Below are positions 52,399-60,628 of a stretch of 64,000 bases of DNA, piece by piece; position 1 is the stretch's first letter; each line of letters opens with the position of its first letter. Under the pieces are notes generated by a model. That model was not told where the DNA came from and ran no database searches. It saw only the letters and a list, made by a program, of their open reading frames with translations. The stretch is from JAVJSD01 sp040219575 (GTDB taxonomy: Bacteria; Planctomycetota; Planctomycetia; Pirellulales; Pirellulaceae), in assembly GCA_040219575.1 (NCBI GenBank), contig JAVJSD010000045.1, positions 1-64,000 of the forward strand, read 5' to 3'. Made by a program: the position numbers and the translations under genes.

Positions 52399-52722
52399 AT
52401 GAGCCGGTTACCTGGAATCCTTCGCCTGCTGCTGCTTCCTGTGGCCGTTGTCGTGCTGCTGCCCATGCTTCCCGTGGTGCTGTTGATGCACCTGGTGAAA
52501 CTCCTGGACGAGGCATGTTCGTCGCCGACATCGCCAGCGGGGCGGGACGCGGCGTGTGTCGAGGCCTGTCCGCCGACGCCCGTGAGCTTATCGCGAAAGC
52601 GCATCGGCGTCGCTCCCCTAAGAGACGATCGCGAGCACGAGCAGGTGACGGCTTCGACTCGACCGCGTCATGCGCCGCACCACGAACCCGCCTTCGGCGA
52701 TCTGGCGACGTTGACGATGTAG
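52399..52722 (+). CDS. small membrane protein
   Basis: A 107-residue protein starting MSRLPGILRLLLLPVAVVVL, one to two membrane helices, then a Ser/Pro/Arg-rich tail with two Cys. GAGGAG at 8 nt fixes this ATG; the longer frame upstream has no site. Function unknown; the tail may be disordered. Confidence 0.55.
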   Translation: MSRLPGILRLLLLPVAVVVLLPMLPVVLLMHLVKLLDEACSSPTSPAGRDAACVEACPPTPVSLSRKRIGVAPLRDDREHEQVTASTRPRHAPHHEPAFGDLATLTM

Positions 52723-52729
52723 CAACAGG

Positions 52730-54187
52730 TCACGCGAGAATATCCTTCACCACGTCGCCATAAACATCCGTCAAGCGGAAGTCGCGGCCGGCGTAGTTGA
52801 AGGTGAGGCGCTCGTGGTCGAGGCCCAACAGATGCAAGACCGTGGCGTGCCAGTCGTGAATGTGGACCGGCTGCTCGACCGCCTGGTAGCCGTGCTCGTC
52901 GGTGGCGCCGTGGGCGTGGCCCCCTTTCACGCCGCCGCCGGCCATCCAAATCGTGTAGCCCTTGTTGTTGTGGTCGCGGCCGCTGCCGCTTTGGCCGTAA
53001 GGCGTGCGGCCGAATTCGCCGGCCCACACGACCAGTGTGTCGTCGAGCAGGCCGCGTTGCTTGAGGTCGGCCAGCAGAGCCGCGACCGGCTGGTCCGTCG
53101 CCTCGCAACTCTTGGGTAGTTGCTCCGCGATCATGAAGTGATGGTCCCAGCCGGTCGGCGCGGTGATCTCGATGAACCGCACCCCCGCCTCGGCCAGACG
53201 CCGGGCCATCAGGCACTGCCGGGCCATGCGGTCGGTCGGCAGGCCCTCGCCCACGCCGTACAGCTTGCGGATCGACTCTGGCTCGTCGCGCAGGTCGAGC
53301 ACGCCGGGCACCTCGTCCTGCATGCGGAACGCGAGCTCGAACGATTCGATGGCGCCCTCGATCTCCGGATGATGCACGTCGCGCTCGAGCTTGTGTGCGT
53401 TGAGGCCGCGGATCAAGTCGAGCTGCCGCCGCTGTTGGTCGCGCGAAAACAAATCGTTCTCCAGATTCTTCAGCGGCGGGCCCGGCTCCTGGTCCTTGCC
53501 CAACAGCGCCGCGTAGAAGCCGGGAATGCGATTGCCGCCGATCTTCGTTCCCTGGCAGACCGCCGGCAGGAAGCCGCTGCCGTAGTTGCGGGCGCCGCCG
53601 TTGTCCGAGGGCGGATTGATCGTGACGAAGCCGGGCAGGTTCTGGTTCTCGCTCCCCAGGCCGTACAGCGTCCACGCGCCGACCGACGGCCGCACAAACT
53701 GGAAGCTGCCCGTGTGCATCTGCAGAAAGGCCTGCGAGTGATTCGGCAGGTCGGTGTGCATGCTGCGGATCACGCACAGTTCGTCGGCCTGCCCCGCCAG
53801 GTGCGGCATCACTTCCGACATCCACAAGCCCGACTCGCCGTGCTGCCGGAACTTGAACGGCGAGCCGAGCAGCCGCGCGCCGCCTCGATCACGGCCGATG
53901 GTGGTCGCCTGCCCCGTATTGTTGTTGAGCGCCGGCTTGTAATCGAACAGGTCGACATGCGACGGTCCGCCGTTCATGCACAGGAAGATGACGCGCCTGG
54001 CCCGAGGTGCGAAGTGCGGCGACTTGGCGGCCAGCGCCCCTTTCGCATCGGAAGCGGTCGAGGCCTCGCCGCGCTCTTTCGCAGCCGCCTCATGGGCCAG
54101 CGATGCGAACGCCAGGTAGCCAAAGCCCGACGCCAGCGACTTGAGGGCCGTGCGCCGCGAGATGCCGATGTGCGGATGAACGTCCAT
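52730..54187 (-). CDS. DUF1501 family protein with Tat signal
   Basis: A 485-residue protein with the twin-arginine start ISRRTALKSLASGFGYLAFA. The body (VIFLCMNGGPSHVDLFDYKP, SMHTDLPNHSQAFLQMHTGS, VVWAGEFGRTPYGQSGSGRD) is DUF1501, an alkaline-phosphatase-superfamily fold. Planctomycetes pair it with DUF1549/1553 cytochrome c proteins, as here: the DUF1549/1553 gene lies 145 bp upstream. The reaction is unknown. Confidence 0.92.
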   Translation of the reverse strand: MDVHPHIGISRRTALKSLASGFGYLAFASLAHEAAAKERGEASTASDAKGALAAKSPHFAPRARRVIFLCMNGGPSHVDLFDYKPALNNNTGQATTIGRDRGGARLLGSPFKFRQHGESGLWMSEVMPHLAGQADELCVIRSMHTDLPNHSQAFLQMHTGSFQFVRPSVGAWTLYGLGSENQNLPGFVTINPPSDNGGARNYGSGFLPAVCQGTKIGGNRIPGFYAALLGKDQEPGPPLKNLENDLFSRDQQRRQLDLIRGLNAHKLERDVHHPEIEGAIESFELAFRMQDEVPGVLDLRDEPESIRKLYGVGEGLPTDRMARQCLMARRLAEAGVRFIEITAPTGWDHHFMIAEQLPKSCEATDQPVAALLADLKQRGLLDDTLVVWAGEFGRTPYGQSGSGRDHNNKGYTIWMAGGGVKGGHAHGATDEHGYQAVEQPVHIHDWHATVLHLLGLDHERLTFNYAGRDFRLTDVYGDVVKDILA

Positions 54188-54332
54188 GGTTTTCTTCGGA
54201 GAGTGGGGGCAATAATCGATGGACTTGTTTAGCAGCAAGCCGAAGGCGGCGGCGGATCGTTGGTGTGAGGTTTCCGGCTCGCCACGGGTCGAGCGAACAC
54301 CGTCGCCTTCGCCTCGCCCTCAAGCGAGGTTG

Positions 54333-56888
54333 TCAATCCAAATTGCGGAACTCGGCCGTGCACAGCAGGGCCTGGCAGTAGTTGGTTAGGAGCTGCTGCT
54401 CCGACTCGTCGCTTTTCTCTTGTTTCTCTTGGATCGGGCGGCGGCCTTCCGTTATGAACTGGCGGGCGAGCTCGAACTCCATCGCGTCGGGTAGGCGGCT
54501 GAAGCAGAGCTCGAACGCACGGCGGATGCGGGCGTCGTCGCTGTCGGACTCCTGCATGATTCGCGCCGCGAGCGCTTTCGCCCGCGCCTGCACGAACGGG
54601 CTGTTCATCAAATACAACGCCTGCACCGGCACGTTCGTGGTCTCACGGGCGCCAGTCACCAGGCTCGGTTCGGCGAAGTCGAACAGGTCGAGCACGTCGG
54701 GCAACCGGTCGCGAAGCACCGGCAGGTAGACCGAGCGGTGCAGCGAATCGTCGAGATCGGCGGGGATTCGTTTGTCGAGGCCGATCAGCGAGATCGGCTT
54801 GTCGCCGATCGTTCGGGCGACCAGCGAACCGGTGGGGCGATCGGCATCGAGTTCGCCCGCCACGGCCAGCATCGCATCGCGAATCGCCTCCGCGTCGAGC
54901 CTGCGCTTCGGCATCCGCCACAGCAGGCGGTTGTCGGGATCGGCCCGGAACGCCTGTTCGTCGAAAGTCGACGCTTGGCGGTACGTGCGCGAGAGCACGA
55001 GCTCGCGGACCAGTTGCTTCACCGACCAACCACCCTGGACGAATTCCAACGTCAGATGATCGAGCAGTTCGGCGTGGCTCGGCGGCTCGCCGGTCATGCC
55101 GAAGTTATCGACCGTCCGCACGATGCCGGCTCCGAACACGTAATGCCACACGCGATTGGCCATCACACGGGCGGTGAGCGGGTTGTCTTGGTGCGTCAGC
55201 CAGCGGGCGAGTTGCAGCCGTCCGCTTTGCTGCTTCGACGGCTCGAGTCCGTCGATCGCCAGGATTTCTGGGAAGCCGCGCGGAACGGGCTCGCCCGCGC
55301 GATGAATGTCGCCGCGCTGCAGCAACGGAACGTCGAGAATTCGCTCGGCGTCGAGCACGCCCATCGCCAGCGGCAAGGCCTTGCCGGATTCGTCGACCTT
55401 CTCCAGTTGCCCTTCGATGCCGCCCGACTGCCAGAAGATGCGCAGCGCGTCGGTGAGCGTGAACACGTCGCCGGGATCTTCGCCCGCCGCGATCGCCTTC
55501 ATCACGGCCGCCCGGCCTTCTTCCTCTTCCTGCTTCAATGCGGCGAGCTGCGTCTTTAGCTCTTCGACCCGTTTGGCGGGAATGCCGGCGTGGAGTACCT
55601 GCTGGCCTTCCACCTCGGGCAGCACCAGCGGATCGCCGGCCATCCGGTTGGCGGGAGAGACGGCGGTGCCGAAGTAGGTCTTCGTGCTGGCGAACACACC
55701 GGCCAGCGCGTAGTAGTCCTCCATCGTGTAGGGATCGAATTTGTGATCGTGGCAGCGGGCGCAGGCGATGGAGTTGGCCAGCACGGCCCGCGAGACGGCG
55801 TCGATCTGTTCGTCGATCACGTCGGCGGCGAACTGCAGGGCGCTGGCCTCGTCCAGATTCTTCGGCCCCAGCGCCAGAAAGCCGGTGGCGATCAGAAGTC
55901 GAGCCCGCTGGTCGTCGTTTTCGTGCGGCAGCAAGTCGCCGGCGATCTGCTCGGTGAGGAAGCGGTCGAAGGGGACGTCGTCGTTGAAGCAGTCGATCAC
56001 GTAGTCGCGATATCGCCAGGCGTAGGGGAACGAGATGTTCGCCTCCTTGCCGCTCGATTCCGCGAAGCGGGCCACATCCAGCCAGTGCCGTCCCCAGCGC
56101 TCGCCGAATTGCGGCGAGGCGAGCAATGCGTCGACCTCCGCTTCCAGCGCCGCGTCGATCCCGTCGGACTTGACGGCGCGCTGAAATCGAACCAGTTCGG
56201 CAGGCGACGGCGGCAGCCCGACAAGGTCGAAAAACAATCGCCGCAGCAAGGCGGCGTGCGGCGCGTCGGCCGAGGGGCGCAGACCGGCCGATTCCAGCTT
56301 CGCCAGCACGTAGCGGTCGAGGTCGCGTTTGGGCCAGGCGTCGTTCTCTACGTCGGGCGGAGCCTGCCGCCGCGGCGGTTGATACGCCCAGAATCGCCTG
56401 CCGGCCTCGACATCGACCGGAGGCCGCGCCGCGGAGGCCTCGTCGCGGGGATCGAACGCGCCCTCGCGAATCCAACGCTCGAAGTCGGCGATCACCGACT
56501 CCGGCAATCGCTCCTTCTTGGGCGGCATCTGCAGGTCGTCGTTGGTGTGCGCGACCGCCTCCAGCAAGATGCTCTGCTTCGGCTTGCCCGGCACGACCGC
56601 CGCGCCGCGGTCGCCGCCTGCGCGGATGCCGCTACGCGTGTCGAGCGTCAGGCTGCCTTCCGACTTGCCGGCCGAAGCCGAATGGCACTTGTAACAGTGC
56701 TGCACCAGCACCGGACGAATCTTCGCCTCGAAGAACGCCGCCTTGGCGTCGTCGCGTTCGGCGGCGGTCGCTTCGCCGAGCAACACGTTGGCCGACAACA
56801 ACGCCAGCAGCAACGCCCAGGAAAAGCAGAACGCGCCCCGGCGGATGCGCCGCCTAAGCGTGACCAACGTCGCCCTACCACGAAACAT
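54333..56888 (-). CDS. DUF1549/DUF1553 (PSD1-type) cytochrome c protein
   Basis: An 851-residue secreted protein. After a membrane signal segment (about 20-42) comes the heme c site C65-Y-K-C68-H69 in a PSCyt1 domain. DUF1549 (PRRQAPPDVENDAWPKRDLD to about 400) and DUF1553 (LARWLTHQDNPLTARVMANR on) follow. It is shorter than many members, lacking a carbohydrate-binding insert. GAGGTT lies before the ATG. Probably an exported electron carrier with the DUF1501 partner. Confidence 0.92.
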   Translation of the reverse strand: MFRGRATLVTLRRRIRRGAFCFSWALLLALLSANVLLGEATAAERDDAKAAFFEAKIRPVLVQHCYKCHSASAGKSEGSLTLDTRSGIRAGGDRGAAVVPGKPKQSILLEAVAHTNDDLQMPPKKERLPESVIADFERWIREGAFDPRDEASAARPPVDVEAGRRFWAYQPPRRQAPPDVENDAWPKRDLDRYVLAKLESAGLRPSADAPHAALLRRLFFDLVGLPPSPAELVRFQRAVKSDGIDAALEAEVDALLASPQFGERWGRHWLDVARFAESSGKEANISFPYAWRYRDYVIDCFNDDVPFDRFLTEQIAGDLLPHENDDQRARLLIATGFLALGPKNLDEASALQFAADVIDEQIDAVSRAVLANSIACARCHDHKFDPYTMEDYYALAGVFASTKTYFGTAVSPANRMAGDPLVLPEVEGQQVLHAGIPAKRVEELKTQLAALKQEEEEGRAAVMKAIAAGEDPGDVFTLTDALRIFWQSGGIEGQLEKVDESGKALPLAMGVLDAERILDVPLLQRGDIHRAGEPVPRGFPEILAIDGLEPSKQQSGRLQLARWLTHQDNPLTARVMANRVWHYVFGAGIVRTVDNFGMTGEPPSHAELLDHLTLEFVQGGWSVKQLVRELVLSRTYRQASTFDEQAFRADPDNRLLWRMPKRRLDAEAIRDAMLAVAGELDADRPTGSLVARTIGDKPISLIGLDKRIPADLDDSLHRSVYLPVLRDRLPDVLDLFDFAEPSLVTGARETTNVPVQALYLMNSPFVQARAKALAARIMQESDSDDARIRRAFELCFSRLPDAMEFELARQFITEGRRPIQEKQEKSDESEQQLLTNYCQALLCTAEFRNLD

Positions 56889-57067
56889 GGATTGAACCTC
56901 AGCTCGCGAGAAGCCGCGCAACACCGAACATTTGCCTTGTCGGTCCATAACGCCTGACTATATCAGGTTCGGCCGCTCCTTTCCCAGACGGAAACCGGGG
57001 CGGCGGCGGAAGCAGATCGATCGGCGGCCGCCGGCCGCTTCTCGTCAGGACCCACGCCCCTGCATGC

Positions 57068-57073
57068 TATACT
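57068..57073 (+). promoter_or_regulatory. putative -10 box of the kinase gene
   Basis: TATACT, about 29 bp before the ATG; no clear -35. Confidence 0.3.
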
Positions 57074-57101
57074 GCACGATCACTGCACTCGGAGCAAATC
57101 C

Positions 57102-58661
57102 ATGCCGGGCGACGTCCAACAACTGCTGAAAGACATCGCCCAATTCGGGCTTTTCCCGCCCAGCACGGTCGACAATCTGCTCGCGCGGCTCGAGGAGCAC
57201 GAGCGCCCCCGCACCGGCAACGATCTGCTGGCGCTGCTGGAAGCCCGTAAGTATCTCACTCGGTGGCAGGCCGCCCAGCTCGCCGGGGGCGGCGGGCAAA
57301 TGCTGGTGCTCGACGATTACGTGCTATTGGACCGCATCGGCGCCGGCGGGATGGGGGAGGTGTTCAAGGCCGAACATCGCCGCATGGAGCGCGTGGTGGC
57401 GCTCAAATTGCTGCGGCCCGACGGCCTCGCGTCGAAAGAGTCGCTGGAGCGATTCCTGCAAGAGATGCGAGCCGCCGCCCGGTTGGTGCACGCCAATATC
57501 GTCACGGCCTATGACGCCGGCGAGGCGGAAGGGTTGCACTTCCTGGTGATGGAGTTTGTTGACGGCTGCGACCTGGCCGTGCTCTCACGACAGCGTCAAC
57601 TCACGGTCGAGGAAGTGGGCGACTACATCGCGCAGGCCGCTCGAGGACTGCAGTTCGCGCATGAGAAGGGCGTCGTCCATCGCGACATCAAGCCGGGCAA
57701 CCTGCTGCTTTCATCCGACGGCGTCGTGAAAATCCTCGACATGGGCATCGCGCGGGTCGATCGCCAGGCGCCGCATCATGGCGAGGACGAGACCGAGACG
57801 CAGTTGACGCAGGCCGGCGCGGTGATGGGGACGGTCGACTTCATGGCGCCCGAGCAGGCGATGAACCTCCGCAACGCCGACGCCCGCAGCGACATTTACA
57901 GCCTGGGCTGCACGTTGTATTACCTGCTGGCGGGCAAGCCGGCCTATCACGGCGAGACGGTGGTCGAGAAGATCTTCGCCCATCGCGACATCGCCGTGCC
58001 GCTGCTACGGGAAACGCGGCACGACGCTCCCGCCGCGCTCGACGCCGTCTGCAGCCGGATGATGGCGAAGGATCCCGACCAGCGTTACCAGACCATGGGG
58101 GAGGTCGTCGCGGCGTTGGAGCAGGTGTTTCAAGGCGAAACGCCGGTGCACTCGCAAACCGTGAACATGCGCGTTGATGCAATCATCGCGCCGGGCGCCG
58201 ACGACGCAACTCCGTCTCGATCTCAAGCGGAGAGCACCACGTCGCAACAGCAGGCGGCGCTGGCGAAGTTGCGTCGGTTTGTCGAAGGTTGCGGCGGTCC
58301 CGACAAATTTCTTAGCGACGAGGAAGAGCAGAGCATCTTTCGCCGAGGCGGCGAGTTGGACTTGGCGTATTCCGACGTCGAGAAACTGCTCGACGCGTAC
58401 TGCGACGACAACCAGTGGACGCGGCATTCTCAATTGACGCGTCAGTTGACCGAGCAACTTCAGGCCGCCGCCCTGTCGAGGGACGCCATCGATCAAACCG
58501 AGTACGAACAGATCATCGGCTACGCCGTCGCCCGTCGGATGCCGCGCAAGCTGGCCGAAGAACACTGCCTGACCCTGATGCTGGACAACGGCTGGCGGGC
58601 GAAACAAGGAATATTCGATCGCTGGTTCGACCGAAAGCGCAGACAGTACGGCCTGTTGTAA
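57102..58661 (+). CDS. Hanks-type Ser/Thr protein kinase with a C-terminal extra domain
   Basis: A 519-residue soluble kinase. A 70-residue N-terminal segment (LLKDIAQFGLFPPSTVDNLL) of the planctomycete type comes first. The kinase domain (about 73-350) has the glycine loop IGAGGMGEVF, K102 (VALKLL), H193-R-D-IKPGN and D213-M-G instead of D-F-G. The catalytic Asp residues are present, so it should be active. The C-terminal 130 residues (ALAKLRRFVEGCGGPDKFLS) are helical and of unknown role. There is no membrane helix. The gene end is within a tandem repeat. Confidence 0.9.
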   Translation: MPGDVQQLLKDIAQFGLFPPSTVDNLLARLEEHERPRTGNDLLALLEARKYLTRWQAAQLAGGGGQMLVLDDYVLLDRIGAGGMGEVFKAEHRRMERVVALKLLRPDGLASKESLERFLQEMRAAARLVHANIVTAYDAGEAEGLHFLVMEFVDGCDLAVLSRQRQLTVEEVGDYIAQAARGLQFAHEKGVVHRDIKPGNLLLSSDGVVKILDMGIARVDRQAPHHGEDETETQLTQAGAVMGTVDFMAPEQAMNLRNADARSDIYSLGCTLYYLLAGKPAYHGETVVEKIFAHRDIAVPLLRETRHDAPAALDAVCSRMMAKDPDQRYQTMGEVVAALEQVFQGETPVHSQTVNMRVDAIIAPGADDATPSRSQAESTTSQQQAALAKLRRFVEGCGGPDKFLSDEEEQSIFRRGGELDLAYSDVEKLLDAYCDDNQWTRHSQLTRQLTEQLQAAALSRDAIDQTEYEQIIGYAVARRMPRKLAEEHCLTLMLDNGWRAKQGIFDRWFDRKRRQYGLL

Positions 58662-58721
58662 TACGGCCTGTTGTAATACGGCTTGGTGTAATACGGCTTG
58701 GTGTAATACGGCCTGGTGCAG
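58647..58721 (+). repeat. 15-bp tandem repeat across the kinase stop codon
   Basis: Five units: TACGGCCTGTTGTAA twice (58647-58676), TACGGCTTGGTGTAA twice (58677-58706), TACGGCCTGGTGCAG once (58707-58721). Unit 1 codes the last residues YGLL and the TAA stop of the kinase, so expansion is silent for the protein. Confidence 0.9.
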
Positions 58722-58912
58722 CGCCGGCGCCCGTCGCGCGCCGGGGAGCATGCCGCCAGGCGCCGCATGTCCGCCCCGGGAGGTGTTGCTCTCGACTGGC
58801 GTGACGACCGCGGCGGGGCGATAATGCGCCCGATGTCCAATCAGCGGGCGACCACCCAGTAGATTCCTGCCGGCGTGCGGCCAGAGCCCGAACATCGCGA
58901 GAGATCCCTGCC

Positions 58913-59131
58913 ATGTCGAAACACAAGAGTCCGTCCCACGCCAAAGACCATGGCCGCGGCGCGCATGGCGCCAAGAAGAGCGGCCAGGGGCTGCATCGCG
59001 ATTGGCGGTTGTGGACGGTGGTGGTGCTGATGCTGGTGGGCATGGCCGTCTACGTGCTGACCTTCGACGAATCGCTCTCGCCGTTCCGCGGCGGAGGCGA
59101 TCAGCAAGAAGTCCCGGCCGACGGCGAGTAG
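58913..59131 (+). CDS. small single-helix membrane protein
   Basis: A 72-residue protein. A His/Lys/Gly-rich cytosolic start (MSKHKSPSHAKDHGRGAHG) is followed by one helix (WRLWTVVVLMLVGMAVYVLTF) and an acidic end. Function unknown. On the kinase strand, 250 bp downstream. Confidence 0.75.
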   Translation: MSKHKSPSHAKDHGRGAHGAKKSGQGLHRDWRLWTVVVLMLVGMAVYVLTFDESLSPFRGGGDQQEVPADGE

Positions 59132-59184
59132 CCGGGCCGCCGTTTTAGCGCTCGCCGCGCGCCACCGAAATTGGAGACTCCAAC

Positions 59185-59592
59185 ATGTCGATCCTTTCCA
59201 TGCTCCTGATCGTCGCCGCGCTCGCCGCCCCGGACGAGGCGAAACCGTCGGACGAGGTAAAGACAGCCAATCCGCGACTGCAGGTGCGCACCGCGATCGA
59301 AGACGGAATCCGGCTTCTGGAAGCCAAGGAGTTCAAGACGTTCATCGAACGATACGCCCATCCCATGGATCTCAAGAAGATCCTGAAAGAGAAATCGGTC
59401 GACGAACTGGCGAAGGAATTCCAGGAGAGCAACGCCGAGAAGTTGCTGGTCGTGCTCCAGATGATTCGCCGGGATACGCCCGAAATGTCGGAGGACGGTC
59501 GGCAGGCGGTCTTCAAACTCAAGGCGGAGGGTTTGCCCCGGGACGGGATTCGCTACGAGAAATCGGGGGATTTCTGGTACATCCGCAACTGA
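59185..59592 (+). CDS. small exported hypothetical protein
   Basis: A 135-residue protein with a short signal peptide (MSILSMLLIVAALAAPDEAK) and a helical body (RTAIEDGIRLLEAKEFKTFI), ending DGIRYEKSGDFWYIRN, which resembles lipoprotein-like small domains. GGAG lies 8 nt before the ATG. Function unknown. Confidence 0.72.
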   Translation: MSILSMLLIVAALAAPDEAKPSDEVKTANPRLQVRTAIEDGIRLLEAKEFKTFIERYAHPMDLKKILKEKSVDELAKEFQESNAEKLLVVLQMIRRDTPEMSEDGRQAVFKLKAEGLPRDGIRYEKSGDFWYIRN

Positions 59593-59655
59593 CAGGGCGG
59601 CTTGTCCTGTCGAGGATGTGCAAGATCGCCGGTTCGTCGGGAGGCGGACGGCGTG

Positions 59656-59661
59656 TATAAT
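59656..59661 (+). promoter_or_regulatory. putative -10 box of the tonB gene
   Basis: TATAAT, 74 bp before the TTG start, with ATGACGTCAT, a 10-bp palindrome (59660-59669), overlapping its end. The palindrome may be an operator or chance. Confidence 0.35.
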
Positions 59662-59735
59662 GACGTCATCGGCTCGACCGCGCGTGGATCGTCCTGTGGT
59701 GGAGCCGCCGCCGTGCTGCGGGCCGGAGTAGCGTC

Positions 59736-60539
59736 TTGATTCCCCGTTTGCTGAAGCCTCTCACCATTCGCCCGATGTTGCTCGAGGCGTCGCTGATCTC
59801 GTTGCTGCTCCATGCGGGCGTCGTGGCGGCGGCGTTGGCGGTGGAGTCGTGGCTGCTGTCGGCGGTCGACTCGGCCCGCTTCGGCGGCCGGCAGGTCGTC
59901 GTGCAGATGCAGGCCGCCCCCGCTCCCCAACCGCGGTCCGGCGTTCGCGAAACGCTGGTGTTGGAGATCACGCCGAGCGAGTCGCCCGAGTCGCACGCTT
60001 TGGAGGTGGTCGCCCTCGCCCCGGAGCCGATGACGCCGACGCGCCGTCCGTCGGAGGTGTCGCCGTCTGGCGAGTTAAGGCCGCATGCGCCGCCGTCGGA
60101 ATCGGTACGCTCGTCGCCGCGGCAATCGCCGGCGCGCATGGCCCAACCGCGCGAGGCGCCGACCGTCGCCGACGCGGCGCGACCCCTGCCTCGGCAGGTG
60201 GTCGCCGTGCAACCGCCGTCCCCCGCGGTGAAGGCCACGCCCCCCGTCGCGCCGGGGACCAACGACGACGTCGCCCCCAGTTTCGCCGGCAACCGCCCTC
60301 CCGCCTATCCGGCCGAAGCCTACCGCCGCGGCATCGAGGGACGCGTCTTGCTGCGGCTGTTGATCGCCGAATCGGGCGATGTCGAACGCGTGGAAGTAAT
60401 CCGGTCGAGCGGTTTCGCGATTCTCGATGCCGCGGCGGTCGAAGCGGTGCGCACATGGCGGGGAACTCCCGCGCGGCGCGGCGGGGTGGCCGTGCCGACC
60501 GTCGAGGAACTGCCGGTGGTCTTCCGCCTTCGGGACTGA
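59736..60539 (+). CDS. tonB: TonB-type energy-transducing protein
   Basis: A 267-residue protein. One N-terminal helix (LISLLLHAGVVAAALAVESW) leads to a Pro/Ala/Ser-rich spacer (about 60-175) and a TonB C-terminal domain (NRPPAYPAEAYRRGIEGRVL... FAILDAAAVEAVRTWRGTPA). The start is a TTG with GGAG 7 nt upstream. No exbB or exbD is nearby. It converges on a TonB-dependent receptor gene. Confidence 0.88.
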   Translation: MIPRLLKPLTIRPMLLEASLISLLLHAGVVAAALAVESWLLSAVDSARFGGRQVVVQMQAAPAPQPRSGVRETLVLEITPSESPESHALEVVALAPEPMTPTRRPSEVSPSGELRPHAPPSESVRSSPRQSPARMAQPREAPTVADAARPLPRQVVAVQPPSPAVKATPPVAPGTNDDVAPSFAGNRPPAYPAEAYRRGIEGRVLLRLLIAESGDVERVEVIRSSGFAILDAAAVEAVRTWRGTPARRGGVAVPTVEELPVVFRLRD

Positions 60540-60551
60540 CGTTTCGCTCCC

Positions 60552-60599
60552 GTACGACGGACGCCCATGTTCTGTACGACGGGCATCCGTCCGTCGTAC
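60552..60599. repeat. palindrome between convergent tonB and receptor genes
   Basis: GTACGACGGACG (60552-60563) and CGTCCGTCGTAC (60588-60599) are perfect 12-bp arms around a 24-nt centre that itself repeats GTACGACGG. It may serve as a two-way stop without a T-tract. Confidence 0.7.
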
Positions 60600-60628
60600 C
60601 GGCAGACGTCCCTCGTCCAGCGAGTCCG

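Noticed and set aside
55590..56957. A 455-codon plus-strand ORF opposite the DUF1549/1553 gene
   Set aside because: No motif and antisense composition; the minus frame has the CxxCH heme site and family domains.
58520..58840. A minus-strand ORF with YYTKP/YYNRP repeats
   Set aside because: The repeats are only the reverse reading of the 15-bp tandem array after the kinase gene; no start signal.
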